64,000 bases of DNA from Methanolobus profundi (lineage in GTDB: Archaea; Halobacteriota; Methanosarcinia; Methanosarcinales; Methanosarcinaceae): assembly GCF_900114835.1 (NCBI RefSeq), contig NZ_FOUJ01000001.1, positions 124,001 through 188,000 on the forward strand, given 5' to 3'. The notes beneath the pieces were generated by a model. It was not told the origin of the DNA. It worked only from the letters and a program-made list of their open reading frames with translations, and did no database searches. The translations under genes and the position numbers were made by a program. The number at the start of each line of letters is the position of its first letter. The stretch's first letter is position 1. Positions 18,874 through 27,302 of this stretch are shown here, piece by piece.

Positions 18874-20105
18874 CTGTCTGTGAGTTTTTGAATGACCTCA
18901 TCGATGGTCAGTAGTTCCTGTTCGCCGCTGCTCATGTCCTTTAGCATGACCTTACTGGCTTCAACTTCCTTCTCGCCGATGATCAGCACATGTTTTGCAC
19001 CCATATTGTTGGCATAGGATAACTGGGCTTTGAAGTTCCTTTTCATCAGATCATTGTAGACCGGCATGTGTTCTCTGAGCTTATTGGCTGCTTTTATTGC
19101 ATCAAGACGTGTGCTGTCCTTTGCTATGATCACAACTGGGACATCATCAGGTGTTTCAAGCTCACAGACTTCCATTATCCTGTCAAAACCAAGGCCGAAA
19201 CCTGTTGATGGAACATCTCCGCCTCCAAAGAGCTGGATCAGCTGGTATGAGCCGCCGCCACAGACCTGGTTCTGTGCACCAAGTCCTTCTGCGTATATCT
19301 CAAAAACAGTTCCTGTGTAATAATCAAGTCCTCTGGCAATTCCAAAGTTTATTGTGTATTCCACGCCGTAGGCATCCAGCATGGTAAGAAGTTCCTGGAA
19401 ATCATCTATCTCAGGAAGGTCTCCCAGAATATCTCTTGCTTTTGTAATTGCATCATTGCCTGTGAGTGAGATCAGCTCGATAAGTTTCTGACGAAGGACT
19501 GCAGGAGCGTTTATCTCCTCAAGGAAAGTATCTAGTCCTTCGTAGTCCTTCTTGTCCACAAGTCTCATTATCTTGCTCTGTTCCTCACTTTCCAGAACAC
19601 TGAGAAGATGTCTGATAACTCCAAGGTTGTTTACGTTCAGGTCGCCTTTTATTCCCACGGTTTTGAGCATCTCTGTTGCAAGAGCAATTACTTCGGCATC
19701 AGCATCCATTTTTCTGCTGCCTATAAGTTCAACACCGAATTGCCAGAACTCTCTGAAGCGTCCCTTCTGTGGTCTTTCGTACCTGAAGCAGTTCTCGAAG
19801 TAGTACAATTTCAAAGGCTGTTGATGTGCCTGCATCTCGTTGACATACATCCTCATTACCGGTGCTGTAAGTTCAGGACGCAGGGTCATTTCCCTGTCAC
19901 CTTTATCTTTGAAGTTATAGAGTTCTCCTATGATGCCTTCACCGGATTTGAGTGTGAAAAGTTCCAGGTTCTCGAAAGTAGGTGTGATCACCTCGCTAAA
20001 ACCCCAGTTCTTTACGACCTGACGTAAGATGCTCTCTACATACCTTCTTTTCTTAGTGTCCTCCGGGAGGAAGTCACGGGTGCCTCGTGGTTTTGTGATC
20101 TTCAT
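18870..20105 (-). CDS. hisS: Histidyl-tRNA synthetase
   Basis: This 411-residue class II synthetase has motif 1 near the N-terminus ([16 protein letters not shown]), motif 2 [14 protein letters not shown], the histidine-binding [14 protein letters not shown] and [14 protein letters not shown], motif 3 [13 protein letters not shown], and the C-terminal anticodon-binding domain. The length is normal. It is the first gene of a minus-strand unit whose four downstream members encode pilin-like proteins, an unusual pairing. Confidence 0.96.
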   Translation of the reverse strand: MKITKPRGTRDFLPEDTKKRRYVESILRQVVKNWGFSEVITPTFENLELFTLKSGEGIIGELYNFKDKGDREMTLRPELTAPVMRMYVNEMQAHQQPLKLYYFENCFRYERPQKGRFREFWQFGVELIGSRKMDADAEVIALATEMLKTVGIKGDLNVNNLGVIRHLLSVLESEEQSKIMRLVDKKDYEGLDTFLEEINAPAVLRQKLIELISLTGNDAITKARDILGDLPEIDDFQELLTMLDAYGVEYTINFGIARGLDYYTGTVFEIYAEGLGAQNQVCGGGSYQLIQLFGGGDVPSTGFGLGFDRIMEVCELETPDDVPVVIIAKDSTRLDAIKAANKLREHMPVYNDLMKRNFKAQLSYANNMGAKHVLIIGEKEVEASKVMLKDMSSGEQELLTIDEVIQKLTDR

Positions 20106-20424
20106 TTTTTGTCAACCTGATGATTGTGAATTGCTGATTACGATGGATGAGCTGCTGAAGCAATGATGACCTTCTCTGGCCTGATTTTTATCAGAGCTTA
20201 TGTTAATTATGTCTGCTAGTATTAGGGTAGTATATTTTACAGTTTCGATTAGTTGTTATTAAGTTCTTCCTGTGTTCAGTATTTTTCTCCTTTTTGATAA
20301 TATGAAAATGAATATCATATATTGTTTATAAATTTTACATTAAAATAGAACAAAATAACAAAGTTTAAATATTCTCTTATCCTGCTTTGCTCAGTTCACA
20401 TTAGAATAAAAAACGGGTTCATTC
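20106..20424. promoter_or_regulatory. Divergent promoter region between hisS and the giant exoprotein gene
   Basis: This 319-bp AT-rich gap has no coding features. Plus-strand TATA candidates are TTTATAAA at 20325-20332 and TTTAAATATT at 20364-20373; the second would start transcription near 20395. No strong Shine-Dalgarno precedes the ATG at 20425. The hisS start on the other strand has a weak AGGTTGA. Confidence 0.5.
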
Positions 20425-23400
20425 ATGAGATCAGATGCTTCAGGTAAAAAACGTAGTTTCTTCCAGGATACACAGGCTTATATTCCGTTTGCTGTGATCG
20501 GTACTTTCGTTCTTCTCTTTGCTGTGATCTCATCGGTATATATAGCAAAGACGGATTATGAACTTGCAGAAGTGATCTACACCACGGATACAACGGATAT
20601 GAAAATGGAAGAGAATGCTATTGATTTTGCTTCTGCTGACCTTGCACGGTGTCTTAATTATGCAGGGATGAAGGCTCTGGCCTGGCAGGGTGAGCATCCT
20701 GTGATAAAACCTGAGGATCTCACATATGAACAAATGGATTTAGATGGTTTCTACGTTGCTGCTGCGAGCAGGGAAGCTGAACCCGGAGATACGATAAAGG
20801 TATCTGTCACTCTTCCATCGGATGTATTCCAGGCGATATCATGTCTCTTTTCAGAAAAGACCAGAACACTTGTCCTTAAGAGCGATTCCGGTACGGTCTA
20901 TCAGACCATAGATTACAATGAGACGCATTCATTCTGGACAAGTTCTGAATTTGAAGAGGAACTGTTGATCCCTGAGAATGCAGAATATGGGTATGCTTAT
21001 CTTTTCCTTGAATATGATGGTGAAACAAAGGCTTTGAACTGGTTACATGTGGGCAGCAGTCCTTTGAAAGATATCACAGTCGATCACTTCAATGAGTATC
21101 TCCAGACATCCTATCAGGAGAACCAGCACACTTTCAATAATTATGCTATCAACATAGAACCGAATGTAGACCCTTTACAGATACGAATAGACCAGATCAA
21201 TGGCACACTGAAAAGGGAGATCAGCAGATCAGGTGCTGATAATCCTGTTTATCCTTTATATTATACTATGACCGTGGAAGATCTGAACTATACTCTTGTG
21301 GACCTTAGTGCCAATACTTCTGTGAACGGTTCAATGAATGTGACCGCTCTGATCACTTCAAGGGAGCCTCTTCTGGAGCAGCTTGTTAATGAATATCAGG
21401 ATGAACTGGATGGTGGTGTGGCTTCGGATATAGTTCTTGGTGCCACCAATGTCCGAACTTTTATCTATGGCCCGTGGCAGCATTATATGAATGGTCCTCT
21501 GAACATCGTAACAGGTCCGTCATTGTCTGCTTCTGTGAATGCCGGAACGTTGTACACTCAGAAGAGGATATTCGATTCTGTGGACCCCTGGGCCCTTACA
21601 TATACTACATATTACAACGGCAAGGTTCTCTATGATGATGTAAAACACGATACAAGTGAGTACGAAGATGATAAGAAAAAGAATCTGAGCACAACATATG
21701 ATGGTCTGTCTGAAAAGGGAACTTTCAACATAAGTATTGCTCAGGGCATCAATGAGTCCATGAAGGATGCCAATGTAAGCATGGAGGACGTCTCTAATAA
21801 TTCAAAGATAGTGGTATCAGTTTCTAATTTCACAAATGAAGTTTACAGCAACTGGGTCTACAATGATGTCGATGAATGGAGCAATGACGATCCTGACCTG
21901 TTGCATGATGTAACACATGATGTGTATAGTGGTACGATACAGGGTCAGGTCTTCAGGGATGGGTTCAACAGTGCTGTTCCTTATGGTCTGTGGGTGGGCT
22001 CTACGACCTATGATTCGGTGTCATATCAGGGAGGTGAGTCAAAGGCTGATAAATACATCACATGGACCAGCCATCATCCGGTCTCGATATCGCATACATG
22101 TGCTATATCTCCTGACTATATTTTTAGTGATGTTCTCGACCTGGACCACAAAGTAAGTGTAGATGCTTCCTCTCATGAGTGGTATTTTAAGAGTGTAAAT
22201 GTGGAACATGTATCCACAAATCTCGTTTGTGAAGGTGTGGATGTGACCTACGATTACATAGGCAATGATAATGTGGTTGATCTTGAAAGGACAGATGGTT
22301 ACCTGTCCCGCGAAAACCATACTTTTGACTGGAAGGTCACGTACAATGTTAATTTCAAGGCTAGCACACGCTGGAATATCTATTATACATATCACTGGTC
22401 GTATATGACATATAACTCAGCTACAGGAAGCCGTAATTATTTTAATGGGGATTCTTCCGGTTCACTGACCAACTATCAAATTACTGATGTGGTCACTATT
22501 CCTCATACTGAAACAGAGACCGAATACATAAGCATCGTTTATCATCAATATCTTCCATCCGGTGGATACTCTGGCATAGATTCGGTCTACGATCCGGGTA
22601 CTTCCAATGATTACAGGAACACAACGGTGATCATCAATGGTGTCCAGCAGAATGATCCCGGATGCAGTGATGCGGCCGATAAGTATCGTGATCAGTATGT
22701 TGACCTGTACGAGATAGAAAAGGGCTATTCCACTTACACGGATGGTACATCTCTTCCTGATGAGAAGGTCTACTGTGATATTCCTTCATGGCTTCACAAG
22801 AACATGAGCCAGGAAATGGAGAGCATGTTCGATGCTATCAATGAAGATGACCCCACACGTGAAGTTTTTCTGTTGGGTGAGAACCTTGGGAAGAACCCCA
22901 CAACATTGATCCAGGAAGCTTCGCTGGAACTTGCCGATGAGATGTCCGATCCTGCAAAGCGTGAATCCTTCATTGAACAATATCAGTACATGAACATGAG
23001 CCAGTTCAACACAAGCAGTGATGCCAGTCGTGCCATTGCGAAGAATGAGGCATATGACCGCCTGATCCATGAACTGCGGGAGCGTAACAAGGGCGTAGAG
23101 GATACTTTTGAGGACTACATCGAGACATCGTTCGAAGAAGAGCAGGGTCATTCCCTTCTCGACCTTGTCAAAAACAAGGTTTCCACCGATGTGATATTCA
23201 ATAATCCTGCAATGGATATGGCCTCCACGGCACTGGCATCGGAAATGGGTATCATTGAAACTATAGAGGTTGTGGGGATGCCTGACAGTAAGTACAACTG
23301 GACCGAGAATATGACCCTTGTTGTGGACCAGTATCCTGATTATCTCTACCATGACCCTGAGTTCGATCTGCAAAGCCAGTATAACTGGACAGATTCGTCA

Positions 23401-24489
23401 GGCAGGAGGGTGTATCCTTTGGCTGTTCGCAATATCTGTATCTTTTCTACAGGTATCGGTGATGATATTGCAGAAATATTGCAGTCTGCTACAGAACCAC
23501 TGAAAGATGCAGTGTCACAGTCCATGAGCCAGAGCATTGCTGATGCGAACTCCGAGGTGAATTCCCTGCTTGATGATATCGCGGAAGATAGTGTGGATCT
23601 GACCATGAATGGCATGTCAACAGATATGACTCTTATCGAGGAGAACCGAACCAGAATGATGACGGCATACAGCAGCAGTATCAGGGAACAGATTCCGGCA
23701 ACAATTGCTGATGAGATTGCAAACGACCCTGTTCTCAGCACGTGGATAAGCCACTCTGATACCGTCCTGATCTCTGAGTCGTATCTTGATTCCCTCTCCG
23801 ACGAGGAGATTGTAAGTATGGCCGCTGACAACACCTTACAGAATGAAATTCTTATCATGCTCAGTCAAAAGATCATGGATGACAACCCGACGTTAGCCTC
23901 TGATGAAATGGAAGCAGTGCTATACCGTCTCGAAGCTGATCTCCGTATCGGTGTTGCAGATGGTGTGTGTAAAGGCATAGAACTCTGTCAGGAGACCATC
24001 GATGAGTGCTTCGCCAACATCAACAGTGAACTGCAAGCCAAACTGGATGAATCAAGTGAGAAACTCACAGGCAAACTCGCAGATAAGATTGACCAGAGGT
24101 TGCAGAGGTCGATGAAGATGGTTCCGTGTGGTCTGCCGGTGATTCCTCCGCATTGGGTGTGTACTGTGAATGTGTGGGAGTATGAAGTTATAGGGAAGTA
24201 CAAGGAATTTGAGATTATTGATAATGATAATGAATGCATGTTCAATCCTTATTTCGGGCACGATGCGCAGGTGTATGTGAGGAAAGAAGAACGTATTCCT
24301 CATCCGTTCAAAAGAAACAACAATAATGGGTTTTTATGGATTGGTTACAATGCACCAATAGAGTTTAGATTTGCTGGCTATGCTGCTACAATAGTAGGTC
24401 CTGGTCCAAAAGGCGTTGGCGATAAAACAGGTAAGAGGGATGAAAAATCAGAAGCTTTTGATCAATTAGTATCTGAATGGGAGAATTGA
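20425..24489 (+). CDS. Giant membrane-anchored extracellular protein (1354 aa)
   Basis: A basic N-terminus (SGKKRSFFQDTQAYIPF) is followed by one membrane helix (about residues 20-41) and about 1300 extracellular residues. These are rich in Asp, Tyr, Ser and N-x-T/S sequons, with aromatic beta-strand stretches around 500-720 and a helical, Glu/Ser-rich part around 790-1230. A Cys/Pro segment (VPCGLPVIPPHWVCTVNVW) lies near residue 1232. The N-terminal layout resembles haloarchaeal DUF7286-type proteins, which accompany pilin-like small proteins, as here. No enzyme motif is seen. The next gene starts one base after its stop, so it heads an operon with the sarcinarray genes. Confidence 0.75.
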   Translation: MRSDASGKKRSFFQDTQAYIPFAVIGTFVLLFAVISSVYIAKTDYELAEVIYTTDTTDMKMEENAIDFASADLARCLNYAGMKALAWQGEHPVIKPEDLTYEQMDLDGFYVAAASREAEPGDTIKVSVTLPSDVFQAISCLFSEKTRTLVLKSDSGTVYQTIDYNETHSFWTSSEFEEELLIPENAEYGYAYLFLEYDGETKALNWLHVGSSPLKDITVDHFNEYLQTSYQENQHTFNNYAINIEPNVDPLQIRIDQINGTLKREISRSGADNPVYPLYYTMTVEDLNYTLVDLSANTSVNGSMNVTALITSREPLLEQLVNEYQDELDGGVASDIVLGATNVRTFIYGPWQHYMNGPLNIVTGPSLSASVNAGTLYTQKRIFDSVDPWALTYTTYYNGKVLYDDVKHDTSEYEDDKKKNLSTTYDGLSEKGTFNISIAQGINESMKDANVSMEDVSNNSKIVVSVSNFTNEVYSNWVYNDVDEWSNDDPDLLHDVTHDVYSGTIQGQVFRDGFNSAVPYGLWVGSTTYDSVSYQGGESKADKYITWTSHHPVSISHTCAISPDYIFSDVLDLDHKVSVDASSHEWYFKSVNVEHVSTNLVCEGVDVTYDYIGNDNVVDLERTDGYLSRENHTFDWKVTYNVNFKASTRWNIYYTYHWSYMTYNSATGSRNYFNGDSSGSLTNYQITDVVTIPHTETETEYISIVYHQYLPSGGYSGIDSVYDPGTSNDYRNTTVIINGVQQNDPGCSDAADKYRDQYVDLYEIEKGYSTYTDGTSLPDEKVYCDIPSWLHKNMSQEMESMFDAINEDDPTREVFLLGENLGKNPTTLIQEASLELADEMSDPAKRESFIEQYQYMNMSQFNTSSDASRAIAKNEAYDRLIHELRERNKGVEDTFEDYIETSFEEEQGHSLLDLVKNKVSTDVIFNNPAMDMASTALASEMGIIETIEVVGMPDSKYNWTENMTLVVDQYPDYLYHDPEFDLQSQYNWTDSSGRRVYPLAVRNICIFSTGIGDDIAEILQSATEPLKDAVSQSMSQSIADANSEVNSLLDDIAEDSVDLTMNGMSTDMTLIEENRTRMMTAYSSSIREQIPATIADEIANDPVLSTWISHSDTVLISESYLDSLSDEEIVSMAADNTLQNEILIMLSQKIMDDNPTLASDEMEAVLYRLEADLRIGVADGVCKGIELCQETIDECFANINSELQAKLDESSEKLTGKLADKIDQRLQRSMKMVPCGLPVIPPHWVCTVNVWEYEVIGKYKEFEIIDNDNECMFNPYFGHDAQVYVRKEERIPHPFKRNNNNGFLWIGYNAPIEFRFAGYAATIVGPGPKGVGDKTGKRDEKSEAFDQLVSEWEN

Positions 24490-24490
24490 T

Positions 24491-25096
24491 ATGAACATAA
24501 AAATGTTGATAGTTGTTTTTTTGGTTAGTTTTATGGTAATGCCTTCAACAACTTTGGCCGAAAGCCCACATATTTCTATTGATGTGTATTATAACGATAA
24601 ATTCATTCCTATAACAGAAACTCCAAAGCCATTATTAAAAATTGGTGAGCCTTTCACTCTAAGGTTTGATGTAACGTGTTTAAGTCCCGGAGTTTTATCA
24701 GTGAAGTTAACGGAACTGGCAGATGGTAGTTTTGAGGTAGTTGAGGGCCCAACTTCAAAAATTGATAAATATACTGATAATAAACTCGAGAAGAACGAAA
24801 CTATTTCTTATGAGTGGACACTAAAACCAACAGATGTATGGGCTGGAGGGAATATGCCTCTTGATTTTGTTTACCAGCTAAATGATTTTGATACTATGAA
24901 AGTTCTAGTTCAAGGTGAATTCACCGCCGCCTACGTCACTATCTCCGAAGAGTACTACGATGGTCCTGCAATTCCAGAAGAATCTATAGATGGATTCTCT
25001 GGTGATAGTAGTTCACCTACAACACCTGCTTTTACAGTGCTGTGTGCTTTTTTTGCGCTGGTTGTTGTCAGTGTTTATAGAAGGAAACAGAGGTAG
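24491..25096 (+). CDS. Sarcinarray/MAST-type surface protein, copy 1
   Basis: This 201-residue protein has a signal peptide (MNIKMLIVVFLVSFMVMPSTTLAES), then a beta-rich domain with VYYNDKFIPIT and PKPLLKIGEPFTLRFDVT, and a C-terminal tail SPTTPAFTVLCAFFALVVVS ending YRRKQR, a PGF-CTERM-like sorting signal. The tandem arrangement and these motifs fit the methanosarcinal sarcinarray family (MAST domain). The family's molecular function is unknown. The start is one base after the stop of the giant exoprotein gene. Confidence 0.8.
   Translation: MNIKMLIVVFLVSFMVMPSTTLAESPHISIDVYYNDKFIPITETPKPLLKIGEPFTLRFDVTCLSPGVLSVKLTELADGSFEVVEGPTSKIDKYTDNKLEKNETISYEWTLKPTDVWAGGNMPLDFVYQLNDFDTMKVLVQGEFTAAYVTISEEYYDGPAIPEESIDGFSGDSSSPTTPAFTVLCAFFALVVVSVYRRKQR
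24920..24968 (+). repeat. 49-bp near-identical block in sarcinarray genes, copy A
   Basis: The block starts TTCACCGCCGCCTACGTCAC and encodes FTAAYVTISEEYYDGP. It recurs at 26154-26202 (identical) and 26805-26853 (one difference). It is GC-rich compared with the AT-rich surrounding coding sequence. Confidence 0.85.
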
Positions 25097-25105
25097 GTGA
25101 GAAAG

Positions 25106-25699
25106 ATGAGGTGGATGCTGGATATCATGTGCATAGTTGCTCTAATACTGTTGTTTTCATCACCAGTATCATCGGAAAGTTCCATTCTCAAAGTTGATTA
25201 CTATTATAATGATCAGTTCATTCCCGTAACAACAACTCCAGAACCATATTTGAAAATTGGAGAACCACTAACATTGGCCTTTAATGTAACATGCTATAAA
25301 GAATGCAATCTATCTGTTGCATTGTTGTCATCGTCATATGATATAATCGAAGGTCCAACTTCTAATTTTGGTGATCGCGTATGTCAGGTAATGAGTGAAA
25401 ATGAAACTAAATTCTTTGAATGGATAGTAGCTGCTAATGATAACAGTTCAGGAAGTACAGGGTCCATTAGTTTTCGTTATGATATGACTGATTTGAATCG
25501 TGGATACAAAATTACAGGTGGTGGTCCTGTCATACTTTACGCCAAGATTTCACATTTACACTACGACGGTCCCAAAATCGAAAAAGTCTCTTCTGAAGCC
25601 TCATCATCCAATGAGGGCAGATCACCTACTACACCTGCGTTCACTGCTCTTTGCGCTGTGTTCGCACTGGTTGTGATGAGCTTGTATAGAAGGATGTAG
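25106..25699 (+). CDS. Sarcinarray/MAST-type surface protein, copy 2
   Basis: This 197-residue paralog has the same order: signal peptide, YYYNDQFIPVT, EPYLKIGEPLTLAFNVT, EGPTSNFGD, and tail SPTTPAFTALCAVFALVVMS. It is the most diverged copy; the YVTISEEYYDGP block shared by the others reads YAKISHLHYDGP here. The ATG at 25106 follows AGGTGA; a GTG at 25097 is in frame. It has five cysteines in the mature part or tail, more than copy 1. Confidence 0.8.
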   Translation: MRWMLDIMCIVALILLFSSPVSSESSILKVDYYYNDQFIPVTTTPEPYLKIGEPLTLAFNVTCYKECNLSVALLSSSYDIIEGPTSNFGDRVCQVMSENETKFFEWIVAANDNSSGSTGSISFRYDMTDLNRGYKITGGGPVILYAKISHLHYDGPKIEKVSSEASSSNEGRSPTTPAFTALCAVFALVVMSLYRRM

Positions 25700-25715
25700 G
25701 GTATAGGTGAGAGAA

Positions 25716-26330
25716 ATGAGAGGGTCACAGTGTTTTATGTTCGTTATTTGTCTTATCTTTCTGTTTTCATCACCAGTAGCAGCAGAAAGCCAGTATGGTA
25801 ATATCGAATATTATTACAATGGTCATCTGATTACTGCTTCTGATTCTCCTGAAACGCCAAAGCCACTATTAAAGATAGGAGAACCATTCAAACTGAGATT
25901 TGAAATTACATGCTATAAAAGAAACTTTCTGTCAGTTAAGCTAACGTCAATTGGTGATACTGATTTTGATATTATTGAAGGTCCAACATCCGATTTAGGT
26001 GACTATATAGATGAAACAGTAGAAGCAAATGAAACAAGGATCTTTGAATGGACCGTTGCTCCAAATGAAGAATGGGCTGGTGGCAGTGCTCCTATCAATT
26101 TTTACTATCAAATGACTGATTTGGATACCGCAAAGACCATCACAAATGGTAAGTTCACCGCCGCCTACGTCACTATCTCCGAAGAGTACTACGATGGTCC
26201 TGTAACTCCGGATGAATCCATAGAAGAACCATCTGACGATGGCAGTTCTCCCACTACTCCTGCGTTCACTGCTCTTTGCGCTGTGTTTGCGTTGGTTGTT
26301 GCTACTGTGTATCGGAGAACGCAGAATTAG
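25716..26330 (+). CDS. Sarcinarray/MAST-type surface protein, copy 3
   Basis: This 204-residue paralog has signal peptide, YYYNGHLIT, PKPLLKIGEPFKLRFEIT, WTVAPNEEWAGGSAPINFYY and tail SPTTPAFTALCAVFALVVAT with YRRTQN. It is nearly identical to copy 4 from WTVAPNEE to the end, while the N-terminal halves differ. The ATG at 25716 follows AGGTGA; the GTG at 25707 is in frame. Confidence 0.82.
   Translation: MRGSQCFMFVICLIFLFSSPVAAESQYGNIEYYYNGHLITASDSPETPKPLLKIGEPFKLRFEITCYKRNFLSVKLTSIGDTDFDIIEGPTSDLGDYIDETVEANETRIFEWTVAPNEEWAGGSAPINFYYQMTDLDTAKTITNGKFTAAYVTISEEYYDGPVTPDESIEEPSDDGSSPTTPAFTALCAVFALVVATVYRRTQN
26154..26202 (+). repeat. 49-bp near-identical block in sarcinarray genes, copy B
   Basis: Identical to the block at 24920-24968. 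Downstream identity with copy C continues through the C-terminal coding region. Confidence 0.85.
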
Positions 26331-26372
26331 GATTGAAATACGGTAAGTTATGGATAAAGCTGGGTGGTAAAA

Positions 26373-26975
26373 ATGAAATTAAAACTGGTTTGTATATGCA
26401 TTATATTGTGTTTGCTGCTTCTTTTTTGTCCTCCTGCATCTTCAGAGAGTTCCAATCTTAAGATCGATGTTTATTACAATGATCAATTGTATCCGGGAGC
26501 TTCAACTCCAAAACCATTGCTAAAAATCGGTGAACCATTCACTCTTCGATTTGAAGTAACTTGTTATAAAAGGAACTTTTTGTCAGCCCAATTGTTGTCT
26601 ATTGGAAATAATGATTTTGATATAATTGAGGGACCCACATCAAAATTGGGAACCGGTACTCGAGGAATCATAGAAGCAAATGAAACGAGGATTTTTGAAT
26701 GGACAGTGGCACCTAATGAGGAGTGGGCTGGAGGTAGTGCACCAATTGATTTTTACTACCAAATGACAGATTTGGATTCAGCAAAAACAATTACCAGTGG
26801 CGAATTCACCGCCGCCTACGTCACCATCTCCGAAGAGTACTACGATGGTCCTGTAACTCCGGATGGATCTATAGAAGAACCATCTGATGATGGCAATTCT
26901 CCCACCACGCCTGCGTTCACTGCTCTTTGCGCTGTGTTTGTGTTGGTTGTTGCTACTGTGTATCGGAGAAGATGA
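26373..26975 (+). CDS. Sarcinarray/MAST-type surface protein, copy 4
   Basis: This 200-residue paralog has signal peptide, VYYNDQLYPGAST, PKPLLKIGEPFTLRFEVT, and the same WTVAPNEEWAGGSAPI and SPTTPAFTALCAVF blocks as copy 3. It ends VYRRR. The ATG at 26373 follows GGTGG. It is the last copy of the array; the 327-bp stretch beyond has no recognised gene. Confidence 0.82.
   Translation: MKLKLVCICIILCLLLLFCPPASSESSNLKIDVYYNDQLYPGASTPKPLLKIGEPFTLRFEVTCYKRNFLSAQLLSIGNNDFDIIEGPTSKLGTGTRGIIEANETRIFEWTVAPNEEWAGGSAPIDFYYQMTDLDSAKTITSGEFTAAYVTISEEYYDGPVTPDGSIEEPSDDGNSPTTPAFTALCAVFVLVVATVYRRR
26805..26853 (+). repeat. 49-bp near-identical block in sarcinarray genes, copy C
   Basis: Differs from copies A and B by one base (CACC for CACT in the Thr codon). 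Confidence 0.85.
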
Positions 26976-27302
26976 TTTGCAGAGCAAACTGAATGGCTAA
27001 TCAAGCTTCCAAGAAAAACAATAAATTGCTTGTTCGATTGAAAAGCAAAATTCAGATGAGCCTAGGCAAAAGATAATCAGTACATCCTATTCAGACTGAA
27101 AGAAAATGTATTCTCTAAATGTGTGCTTCAACGCATTAAAAAGAATGCTGAATATGAAAGCTGTTTTTTTAATGTCCCTGAAAGGTAGAGACTTGATATG
27201 TGAAGTAAAGTTTGATGAAACTAAAAGAATAAATTTTAAAGAAATATGAATATATTATGCACTTAGTTTTTGTGTTATGTTTTGTATTTAGAGGTGGTTA
27301 TT
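26976..27302. other. AT-rich intergenic region, no recognised gene
   Basis: The 327 bp between the sarcinarray array and the LVIVD gene contain only short frames, such as a 34-codon one at 27149-27253 with no recognisable similarity or ribosome binding site. TATA-like sequences at 27228-27240 (ATAAATTTTAAAG) and 27248-27257 (GAATATATTA) may drive the next gene. Confidence 0.5.

Noticed and set aside
22786-23373. Long minus-strand frame inside the giant exoprotein gene
   Set aside because: It opposes a well-supported coding region and looks like a shadow, with no start signal.
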